From NCBI GenBank assembly GCA_905236115.1, contig CAJOOL010000151.1, positions 1 to 5,707 on the forward strand: a DNA stretch of 5,707 bases, read 5' to 3'. Shown in pieces: positions 1-4,237 of this stretch. Both the position numbers and the translations under genes were made by a program. The stretch's first letter is position 1. Each line of letters starts with the position of its first letter. The notes under the pieces were generated by a model, which did no database searches, was not told the DNA's origin, and worked only from the letters and a program-made list of their open reading frames with translations. Source of the stretch: an uncultured Endomicrobiia bacterium. GTDB taxonomy: Bacteria > Elusimicrobiota > Endomicrobiia > Endomicrobiales > Endomicrobiaceae.

Positions 1-20
1 AATTTGCTGTTTTTTCGCTG

Positions 21-35
21 TAATTGTAAAGAGCT
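21..35 (-). promoter_or_regulatory. Second boxA-like element (distal)
   Basis: The minus strand reads AGCTCTTTACAATTA from 35 to 21. It shares GCTCTTTA with the proximal boxA and, allowing a single-base gap, continues as CAATT, as in the E. coli rrn leader. It follows a hairpin by about 8 nt. The match is weaker than that of the proximal site. Confidence 0.5.
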
Positions 36-42
36 TATCAGC

Positions 43-71
43 TATACAAAAAATCGGAGATTTTTTGTATA
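43..71 (-). repeat. 13-bp perfect hairpin upstream of the distal boxA (boxB-like position)
   Basis: Positions 43-55 are perfectly complementary to 59-71, with a 3-nt loop (56-58): 13 bp, nearly all A-T. On the minus strand it sits about 8 nt before the second boxA-like sequence, the relative position of boxB in rrn leaders. Its arms contain A6 and T6 runs, so a weak terminator or a protein-binding palindrome are alternatives. Confidence 0.45.
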
Positions 72-74
72 ATC

Positions 75-159
75 GCCGAGAGATAAACATTCGCTCAAAT
101 TTTTATCTTTTTTCAAGCTGTGCTATGCTTTGGCGGTGTGCCAAACCAACCCGCTCGGC
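75..159 (-). other. Foldable multi-branch segment in the leftward leader
   Basis: Three nested or adjacent complementary pairs occur. The outer stem is GCCGAG (159-154) with CTCGGC (80-75), 6 bp. One inner hairpin is TTTGGC (145-140) with GCCAAA (134-129), 6 bp and a 5-nt loop. The other is AGATAAA (108-102) with TTTATCT (87-81), 7 bp and a 14-nt loop, which stacks directly on the outer stem. The arrangement is a three-way junction. It matches no riboswitch or small RNA I recognise. As the segment lies between promoter and distal boxA it is most simply an rRNA leader fold; the same pairs could also form on the plus strand. Confidence 0.4.
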
Positions 160-192
160 TGTTATTTTTTTTATTAATTTTTACAAAAAATA

Positions 193-205
193 TTTTTAAA
201 GAGCA
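193..205 (-). promoter_or_regulatory. boxA antitermination element (proximal)
   Basis: The minus strand reads TGCTCTTTAAAAA, matching the E. coli rRNA-operon boxA TGCTCTTTAACAA at 12 of 13 positions. It lies about 20 nt after the predicted start of the leftward promoter, so it would be in the nascent RNA. In known systems the RNA form is bound by NusB with S10 and supports Rho-resistant transcription of rRNA. Confidence 0.75.
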
Positions 206-223
206 AATCAATTGAAAATCTAT

Positions 224-232
224 TGATATAAT
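224..232 (+). promoter_or_regulatory. Candidate extended -10 promoter for the HTH gene
   Basis: The plus strand carries TGATATAAT, an extended -10 (TG-N-TATAAT) with an exact hexamer at 227-232. No good -35 lies 17 nt upstream (CAAATC at 204-209). A start near 239 would give a leader of roughly 58 nt to the ATG at 297. The -10 is interleaved with the leftward -10 (231-236): together they form the 10-bp palindrome TATAATTATA, so the hexamer may be partly an accident of that symmetry. Confidence 0.4.
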
Positions 233-259
233 TATAGTTTAAAAAATATTTTTTGTCAA
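231..259 (-). promoter_or_regulatory. Perfect consensus sigma70 promoter, leftward (rRNA-type)
   Basis: On the minus strand the -35 hexamer TTGACA lies at 259-254 and the -10 hexamer TATAAT at 236-231, separated by exactly 17 nt; both hexamers are exact consensus. Just upstream of the -35 (about 280-260 on the plus strand) the minus strand is a run of A tracts broken by single G and C residues, like an alpha-CTD UP element. The predicted start is near 224. A promoter this perfect is expected for stable RNA genes rather than ordinary mRNA. It overlaps a rightward -10 element. Confidence 0.85.
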
Positions 260-296
260 GGTTTTTGTTTTTTTCTTTTGGAAAATCGGGGAAGTA

Positions 297-635
297 ATGG
301 GGAAAAATTCGGATTTTGAAAAATTGCTGATAGAGTTTAATTCCGGTTTTAAGGCAGGGTGTCAGTCAAAACTTGCCTCGGAACTTAAGGTTTCCACTCA
401 AGCGATAAGTTCCTGGATAAACGGCAGAACTTTACCGTCTGCGGAAAATATTTTCAAAATGTCAAAACTTTTTAATAAACCGGAAGAAGAAATAAAAAAA
501 GTTTTTTCCGAAACTTGCGAAACCGAAAATGTCAATTTCAGCGGTGCCGTTATGAAAGAGTTGGAATTGATAAAAGAAAAAATGAAAAATTTTGAGCTGG
601 AAATAGAACTTCTTAAGACAAAAATAAAAAATTAA
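297..635 (+). CDS. Small XRE-like helix-turn-helix protein with C-terminal coiled coil
   Basis: A 112-residue predicted DNA-binding protein. Residues about 22-70 resemble the HTH_3/XRE (Cro/C1) fold: the first HTH helix is around KLASELKV (25-32), the turn and recognition helix around STQAISSWINGR (33-44), followed by LPSAENIFKMSKLF (46-59) as the usual following helices. From about residue 85 to 110 a regular heptad pattern (V85, L89, I92, M96, F99, I103, L106, I110, alternating 3 and 4 spacing) predicts a coiled coil, probably for dimerisation. There is no enzymatic or ligand-binding domain. The ATG at 297 has GGGGAAG (288-294) just upstream, an acceptable but close ribosome site. The gene stands alone, between a divergent rRNA-type promoter and its own terminator at 693-733. 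Target and function are unknown; autoregulation or control of the shared promoter region is an inference. It could also be a remnant or relative of a phage-type or antitoxin-type repressor, though no toxin gene is next to it. Confidence 0.8.
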   Translation: MGKNSDFEKLLIEFNSGFKAGCQSKLASELKVSTQAISSWINGRTLPSAENIFKMSKLFNKPEEEIKKVFSETCETENVNFSGAVMKELELIKEKMKNFELEIELLKTKIKN

Positions 636-692
636 AACGGACAAAATGCCTCGTATCGCATAACCGCATAAAAATATAATATAGTAAGAACA

Positions 693-733
693 AAGAACAA
701 AGGCAAAAAACTTGCATTTGTTCTTATTTTTTT
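693..733 (+). terminator. Intrinsic terminator after the HTH gene
   Basis: AAGAACAAA (693-701) pairs with TTTGTTCTT (717-725), 9 bp. After one G-A mismatch, GCAA (703-706) pairs with TTGC (712-715) around a 5-nt loop. A run of seven T residues follows at 727-733. A duplicated left arm (TAAGAACAAA, 685-694) could pair in another register with TTTGTTCTTA (10 bp, larger loop). It separates the HTH gene from the ribosomal operon. Confidence 0.8.
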
Positions 734-740
734 GTAAAAT
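712..740 (+). promoter_or_regulatory. Candidate promoter of the adk-rplQ operon, overlapping the terminator
   Basis: TTGCAT (712-717) and TAAAAT (735-740) are separated by 17 nt. The -10 matches consensus at 5 of 6 positions but the -35 at only 3 of 6. The predicted start near 747 gives a leader of about 35 nt before adk. The -35 lies inside the terminator hairpin. It is the best candidate in the 146-nt gap, but modest. Confidence 0.4.
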
Positions 741-781
741 ACTCCGATAAAATTTTTACGAGATAGCGAACAACGGGTAAT

Positions 782-1420
782 ATGAAACAGTTTAATTTTA
801 TTTTGTTCGGCCCTCCGGGTGCAGGCAAAGGCACTCAGGCTAAAACAATCGGAAGTAAATTCAACGTGGTTCATCTTTCAACAGGCGATATGATAAGAGA
901 CGCCAAAGATGATCCTGCTTTTGCTGTCTATTTAACTTCCGGACAGCTGGTTCCCGATAACGTTATAGACGATATGGTTTTTAAAAGGCTTGCAAAAGAC
1001 GACTGCAAAAGCGGTTTCCTTTTGGACGGCTTCCCCAGAACTATTTTTCAGGCAAAACAGCTTGATGATTTTTTACGGAAACAGAACAGACAGATAACGA
1101 AAGTGTTTTTTATAAATATCGGACACGAAGAAGTGATAAGAAGACTTGGCGGCAGAAGAGTATGCCCGTCGTGCGGGGGGAGTTTTAATATAGATTTAAA
1201 GCCTCCCAAAAAAGCAGGTATATGCGACTTTTGCGGCGGTGAGTTGATACACAGAAAAGACGATACGCCCGAAACGATAAAAGAAAGATTGGAAGTTTAT
1301 GACAGACAGACCAGTCCGCTGGCGGAGTATTACGAAAAAAAAGGCTGTATGGTCAAGATAAACGGGGAAGTAAGCCCCGAGAAAGTTTTTGAGCAGATTG
1401 AAGCCGCAATTGCTAATTGA
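782..1420 (+). CDS. adk: Adenylate kinase, zinc-finger LID type
   Basis: Adenylate kinase interconverts ATP + AMP and 2 ADP in the cytoplasm, balancing adenine nucleotides. The 212-residue length is normal for the long bacterial form (E. coli 214). Visible motifs: P-loop GPPGAGKGT (10-18), AMP-binding LSTGDMIR (32-39), DGFPRT (82-87) and the LID starting at GRRVC (124-128). The LID has four cysteines, C128, C131, C148 and C151 (C-X2-C-X16-C-X2-C), so it should bind structural zinc, as in many Gram-positive and thermophilic enzymes and unlike E. coli. RKDD (158-161) and R169 provide the usual arginines and acidic residues after the LID. The ribosome site is weak: only GGG (775-777) precedes the ATG. 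It is the first gene of the operon; secY, its usual upstream neighbour, is absent, and an HTH gene with a terminator lies there instead. The end of adk nearly abuts map. Confidence 0.97.
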   Translation: MKQFNFILFGPPGAGKGTQAKTIGSKFNVVHLSTGDMIRDAKDDPAFAVYLTSGQLVPDNVIDDMVFKRLAKDDCKSGFLLDGFPRTIFQAKQLDDFLRKQNRQITKVFFINIGHEEVIRRLGGRRVCPSCGGSFNIDLKPPKKAGICDFCGGELIHRKDDTPETIKERLEVYDRQTSPLAEYYEKKGCMVKINGEVSPEKVFEQIEAAIAN

Positions 1421-1425
1421 ATAAA

Positions 1426-2181
1426 ATGTCCAAAATAGAATTGAAAAGTAAAGACGAGCTTAATAAAATGAGAACCGCCTGCAAAGCTACTGCACAGGTT
1501 CTTGAAAGTTTGAAGAGTTTTATTAAGCCGGGTATTACTACCAAAGATATAGATGTTGAAGTTTACAGAATGATAAGTTCTTTTAAAATGAAACCGGCTT
1601 TTCTCGGGTATGCAGGTTTTCCCGGGTCGGCATGTGTTTCTGTTAATGACGAGCTTGTTCACGGGATACCGAGTGACTCCCGGGAACTTTCTTCCGGCGA
1701 CATAGTAAGCGTGGATGTCGGCTGTATTTATCAGGGGTATTATTCCGACGCGGCTTATACTTACCCCGTAGGTAAAATATCTTCCGATACCGAAAAGCTT
1801 TTACGTGTTACCGAAGAGTCATTATACAAGGCTGTAGAGCAGGTCAAACCGGGCAACAGAATAGGCGACGTTTCCTACGCAGTCCAAAGTTATGCGGAAT
1901 CTTTCGGGTTTTCTATCGTCCGTGATTATTGCGGTCACGGAGTCGGCAGAAATCTGCACGAAGAACCGAATGTTCCCAACTACGGAAAACCGGGAACGGG
2001 GCAGAGGCTGGTGCCGGGGATGGTTATAGCTGTAGAGCCGATGGTCAATGCAGGTACATACAAAGTAGATGTGTTGTCCAATAAGTGGACTGTTGTAACA
2101 AGAGACGGCAGTATGTGTGCTCATTTTGAACATACCGTCGCCGTAACCGAAAACGGCTGTGAGATTTTAACCAAAAAATAA
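1426..2181 (+). CDS. map: Methionine aminopeptidase, type I
   Basis: Removes the initiator methionine from nascent proteins after deformylation, using a two-metal centre. Starting at the ATG at 1426 gives 251 residues, and all key residues then fall on E. coli numbers: H79, metal ligands D97, D108, H171, E204 and E235. GHGVGRNLHEEP (170-181), AVEPM (202-206) and FEHTV (234-238) are clear. There is no N-terminal zinc or SH3-like extension, so this is the short type Ia form. An in-frame TTG at 1417 would add three residues and overlap the adk stop, but neither start has a good Shine-Dalgarno; the ATG is preferred because of the alignment. Translation may depend on coupling to adk, whose stop is at 1418-1420, five nt before the ATG. 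adk-map-infA is a common bacterial order. Confidence 0.96.
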   Translation: MSKIELKSKDELNKMRTACKATAQVLESLKSFIKPGITTKDIDVEVYRMISSFKMKPAFLGYAGFPGSACVSVNDELVHGIPSDSRELSSGDIVSVDVGCIYQGYYSDAAYTYPVGKISSDTEKLLRVTEESLYKAVEQVKPGNRIGDVSYAVQSYAESFGFSIVRDYCGHGVGRNLHEEPNVPNYGKPGTGQRLVPGMVIAVEPMVNAGTYKVDVLSNKWTVVTRDGSMCAHFEHTVAVTENGCEILTKK

Positions 2182-2202
2182 AATCGGCGTGTATGGTTTT
2201 AC

Positions 2203-2269
2203 TTTTACCTTAGGGGGCGGCTTTAAAGCGGCAGCCGGCAGAAAATGCCGGGGTTCTTCTTCGGTAAAA
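2203..2269 (+). promoter_or_regulatory. G+C-rich foldable element in the map-infA gap (candidate cis-regulatory leader)
   Basis: The 115-nt gap between map and infA is the longest within the operon and much richer in G and C than its surroundings. TTTTACC (2203-2209) can pair with GGTAAAA (2263-2269), closing a region that holds a hairpin CCGGCA (2235-2240) with TGCCGG (2246-2251), loop GAAAA, and the palindrome GCTTTAAAGC (2220-2229). No T run follows, so it is not an intrinsic terminator. It matches no riboswitch class I can recognise. A ribosomal-protein-type leader, a processing site or a short dispersed palindrome are all possible. Confidence 0.4.
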
Positions 2270-2296
2270 TAAATTTGATTGAGCAAAGGTAGAAAA

Positions 2297-2515
2297 ATGG
2301 CAAAAGAAGAAAAGATTGAAGTTACGGGCAAGATACTTGAATCATTGCCGAACGCAATGTTTAAAGTGGAAATAGAGGGCGGACACGTTATACTGGCACA
2401 TATCTGCGGTAAAATGCGTATGCACTATATTAAAATTCTGCCCGGCGACAAGGTAAAAGTTGAGCTTTCTCCGTATGATTTAACACGAGGAAGAATCACA
2501 TATAGAGACAAATAA
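2297..2515 (+). CDS. infA: Translation initiation factor IF-1
   Basis: IF1 binds the A site of the 30S subunit during initiation and assists IF2 and IF3. The protein is 72 residues, the same length as E. coli IF1, and forms a single S1-like OB fold. Recognisable family signatures include [12 protein letters not shown] (14-25), [13 protein letters not shown] (29-41), [10 protein letters not shown] (47-56) and [10 protein letters not shown] (58-67). The chosen ATG at 2297 starts the usual MAKEE sequence and has AAAGG (2285-2289) about 7 nt upstream. A TTG at 2279 would add six residues of no family character and is rejected. It follows a structured gap and lies 12 nt before rpmJ, so it is co-expressed with the ribosomal proteins downstream. 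Confidence 0.97.
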   Translation: MAKEEKIEVTGKILESLPNAMFKVEIEGGHVILAHICGKMRMHYIKILPGDKVKVELSPYDLTRGRITYRDK

Positions 2516-2527
2516 CAGGAGCAAAAA

Positions 2528-2641
2528 ATGAAAGTCAGAGCATCAGTAAAACCTATATGCCAAAAGTGTAAGGTTATCAAAAGGAAAGGCGTAGTAAGAG
2601 TAGTTTGCGAAGACCCCAGACATAAACAGAGACAGGGATAG
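2528..2641 (+). CDS. rpmJ: Large-subunit ribosomal protein L36 (bL36), zinc-binding form
   Basis: A 37-residue basic protein beginning [11 protein letters not shown] and ending HKQRQG, both diagnostic of bL36. C11, C14, C27 and H32 form the zinc ribbon (C-X2-C-X12-C-X4-H), making this the C+ (zinc-dependent) paralogue rather than the zinc-free form expressed under zinc starvation. It binds 23S rRNA in the 50S subunit. AGGAG (2517-2521), 6 nt before the ATG, is a good ribosome site and begins two bases after the infA stop. The gene is short enough to be missed by simple length filters. The order infA-rpmJ-rpsM is the standard bacterial one. Confidence 0.97.
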   Translation: MKVRASVKPICQKCKVIKRKGVVRVVCEDPRHKQRQG

Positions 2642-2708
2642 TTTATTGTTTTGTTTGGCCGGGGAAGCAAAAAATATAAAATAGTTTTATAAAACGGAGG
2701 AAGTATAA

Positions 2709-3107
2709 ATGGCAAGAGTTGCCGGTGTAGATTTACCGAAAAATAAAAGATTGGATATCGCTTTAAGATATATTTACGGTATCGGTCCCGTTCTTTCAGA
2801 TGCAATAATTGAAGAACTGAACCTTGATCCTGCAAAAAGGATTAAAGATTTAACCGAGGGCGAAGTTAACCAAATCAACAACCTTATAACGAAAGAGTAT
2901 AAAGTTGAAGGTGATTTGAGAAGAGAAATTCAGGCCAATATCAAGAGATTGATAGATATCGGAAGTTACAGAGGTTCCAGACACAAAAGAAATCTTCCGG
3001 TAAGAGGACAGAGAAGCAAAACCAATGCCAGAACCAGAAGAGGAAAGAGAAAGACCGTAGGTGCAGGTGCGGGAAAAGCGGCACAGGCTAAAGGCGGTAA
3101 AAAATAA
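2709..3107 (+). CDS. rpsM: Small-subunit ribosomal protein S13 (uS13)
   Basis: S13 sits in the head of the 30S subunit, contacts the P-site tRNA and forms bridges to L5 in the 50S. The protein is 132 residues; E. coli S13 is about 118, and the extra length is a C-terminal tail rich in Gly, Ala and Lys (about 112-132). Family markers: [10 protein letters not shown] at the start, YIYGIG (21-26) of the helix-two-turn-helix domain, VEGDLRREI (66-74), GSYRGSRH (85-92) and [14 protein letters not shown] (99-112), which reaches toward tRNA. The start is fixed by GGAGG (2696-2700), 8 nt before the ATG. It is the first gene of the classical alpha operon, which in E. coli is repressed at this point by S4; no E. 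coli-like pseudoknot was recognised here, only AT hairpins. Confidence 0.97.
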   Translation: MARVAGVDLPKNKRLDIALRYIYGIGPVLSDAIIEELNLDPAKRIKDLTEGEVNQINNLITKEYKVEGDLRREIQANIKRLIDIGSYRGSRHKRNLPVRGQRSKTNARTRRGKRKTVGAGAGKAAQAKGGKK

Positions 3108-3130
3108 GAAGCAGTTTTGAACTAAAAGAA

Positions 3131-3149
3131 TTTAAGTTGGAGGCTTAAA
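3131..3149 (+). promoter_or_regulatory. rpsK ribosome-binding site displayed in a hairpin loop
   Basis: TTTAAG (3131-3136) is fully complementary to CTTAAA (3144-3149), leaving TTGGAGG (3137-3143) as a 7-nt loop, so the Shine-Dalgarno is the exact loop. The distance from GGAGG to the ATG at 3156 is 12 nt, longer than ideal; folding would shorten it in space. The stem has only one G-C pair, so it is weak. Confidence 0.35.
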
Positions 3150-3155
3150 AATAAA

Positions 3156-3554
3156 ATGGCAGAAGATAAAAAGAAAACCAGCACATCAAAAAGAAAGATA
3201 AAATTTGCCGGCGGTATGGCAAGAGCATATATACAGTCCACTTTCAATAATACGATAGTCAGCATTACCGACGATAAAGGAAATGCTTTGGTATGGGCAT
3301 CTGCGGGCGGTTCCGGTTTTAAAGGTGCCAAGAAAGGAACGCCGTTTGCGGCTCAGATGACTGCAAATGCTGCAGGTAAAAAAGCAATGGACTGCGGAGT
3401 AAAGCAGGTTTCCGTATTTGTTAACGGCCCCGGGCCGGGAAGAGAAACCGCAATCAGAGGTCTTCAGTCTGCAGGCCTTTTAATATCGGCTATTAAGGAT
3501 GTTACGCCTGTTCCTCATGACGGCTGTCGTCCGCCGAAACTGAGAAGAGTGTAG
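3156..3554 (+). CDS. rpsK: Small-subunit ribosomal protein S11 (uS11)
   Basis: S11 lies on the platform of the 30S subunit, near the mRNA exit and the Shine-Dalgarno duplex, with S18 and S21 nearby. It has 132 residues against 129 in E. coli. After a short basic N-terminal extension (1-14) come the conserved [12 protein letters not shown] (28-39), [21 protein letters not shown] (split around 47-67), [15 protein letters not shown] (89-103) and the C-terminal [12 protein letters not shown] (121-132). In E. coli this tail contains an Asn-Gly that becomes isoaspartate; here the residue is Asp122 (GAC). Spacing to rpsM is 48 nt, and the ribosome site GGAGG sits in a small hairpin loop. Part of the rpsM-rpsK-rpsD-rpoA-rplQ run. 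Confidence 0.97.
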   Translation: MAEDKKKTSTSKRKIKFAGGMARAYIQSTFNNTIVSITDDKGNALVWASAGGSGFKGAKKGTPFAAQMTANAAGKKAMDCGVKQVSVFVNGPGPGRETAIRGLQSAGLLISAIKDVTPVPHDGCRPPKLRRV

Positions 3555-3599
3555 TTTTTGTAAATTAAAAAAGGAAAATTAATCGGAGGATTTTAGCAG

Positions 3600-4223
3600 A
3601 TGGCTCGTTATATTGGTTCAGCATGCAAACAATGCAGAGCGGAAAGAGAAAAATTATTTTTGAAAGGCGAAAGATGTTCCACCAAGTGTGCATTGGACAG
3701 AAAAAGAGGTAAAAACGCACCCGGACAGCACGGTGCAAAGAAAGGAAAAATTTCCGACTACGGAAAACATTTGAGAGAAAAACAGAAAGCAAGAAGAGTT
3801 TTCGGTTTAACGGAACAGCAGTTTAAGAGATACTTTATCGTTGCCGAAAAAATGCCCGGCCTTACCAGCGACGAACTTTTGAAACTTCTTGAGTTAAGAT
3901 TGGATAACGTGGTATATAAATTAGGTCTTTCATATTCCAGAAAAATGGCAAGACAGATGGTTATGCACGGATTAATCTGTGTCAACGGCAAGAAAATTGA
4001 CGTTCCCAGATACCAGGTTAAAAAAGATGACGTTATCACCGTTAAGAACAGCTACAAAGAAAATGTCAATCTTAAAAAACTTATGGAAAATCCCGTTGCA
4101 GTTCCGGGATGGCTGTCTTTCAACAAGGATACTATAGAGGGCAAAGTTGTCAATGAACCTTTAAAGGAAGATTTTTCACATCCTATTAACGGTCAGCTGA
4201 TAGTTGAGTTCTATTCTAAGTAA
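3600..4223 (+). CDS. rpsD: Small-subunit ribosomal protein S4 (uS4), zinc-binding form
   Basis: S4 is a primary 16S rRNA-binding protein that nucleates 30S assembly; in E. coli it also represses this operon by binding its own mRNA. The 207-residue protein has a zinc-ribbon N terminus with C9, C12, C26 and C30 (C-X2-C-X13-C-X3-C), like the Thermus C+ form and unlike the Cys-poor E. coli protein. PGQHG (41-45) is conserved. The S4 RNA-binding domain spans about 97-160, with LRLDNVVYKLG (99-109), SRKMARQMVMHG (113-124) and VNGKKID (128-134). GGAGG (3585-3589) lies 10 nt before the ATG. Autoregulation is possible but its target is not visible here. The stop codon overlaps the rpoA ribosome site. 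Confidence 0.97.
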   Translation: MARYIGSACKQCRAEREKLFLKGERCSTKCALDRKRGKNAPGQHGAKKGKISDYGKHLREKQKARRVFGLTEQQFKRYFIVAEKMPGLTSDELLKLLELRLDNVVYKLGLSYSRKMARQMVMHGLICVNGKKIDVPRYQVKKDDVITVKNSYKENVNLKKLMENPVAVPGWLSFNKDTIEGKVVNEPLKEDFSHPINGQLIVEFYSK

Positions 4224-4237
4224 GGAGTGTTATATAC

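Larger units (their letters stand above)
1..224 (-). other. Inferred leader of a leftward rRNA operon (partial, runs off left edge)
   Basis: The region from the predicted transcription start (about 224) to the left edge looks like an rrn leader read on the minus strand. What is seen: a perfect sigma70 promoter just upstream, a near-perfect boxA at 205-193, complementary segments that can fold into a branched structure (159-75), a 13-bp hairpin (71-43) and a second boxA-like site (35-21). Established knowledge: boxA binds NusB/NusE (S10) and assembles the antitermination complex typical of rRNA operons, commonly in the order promoter, boxB hairpin, boxA, then 16S. Inference: 16S rRNA begins to the left of this window. 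No mature rRNA sequence is visible here, so the identity of the downstream gene is not proven. boxA is also known ahead of some CRISPR arrays, which is the main alternative. No supported protein gene lies in positions 1-296. Confidence 0.62.

Noticed and set aside
1..90. Open frame on the minus strand from an ATG at 90-88 running off the left edge (30 codons)
   Set aside because: No ribosome site, composition unlike a conserved protein, and it crosses the 13-bp hairpin and boxA-like site; the stable-RNA leader explains the region better.
164..171. T8 run after CTCGGC as a rightward terminator
   Set aside because: No compact stem is directly adjacent; the pairing partners are too distant and fit a leftward leader better.
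632..874. Minus-strand ORF over the adk start
   Set aside because: Runs antisense through the adk P-loop and the terminator, with Cys/Phe-rich, low-quality translation; a shadow frame.
1417..1425. TTG start for map giving a 4-nt overlap with adk
   Set aside because: The ATG at 1426 puts all five metal ligands on E. coli numbering; the upstream TTG adds three residues without support.
2189..2272. 27-residue GTG-started ORF in the map-infA gap, Gly/Ala/Lys/Ser-rich
   Set aside because: No Shine-Dalgarno and the composition follows from the GC palindromes; not a recognisable KOW or other small protein sometimes found at this spot.
2651..2682. Possible internal promoter before rpsM (TTGTTT, 18 nt, TATAAA)
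   Set aside because: The -35 matches at only 3 positions and the -10 is part of an AT palindrome (2675-2691); too weak to call without TSS data.
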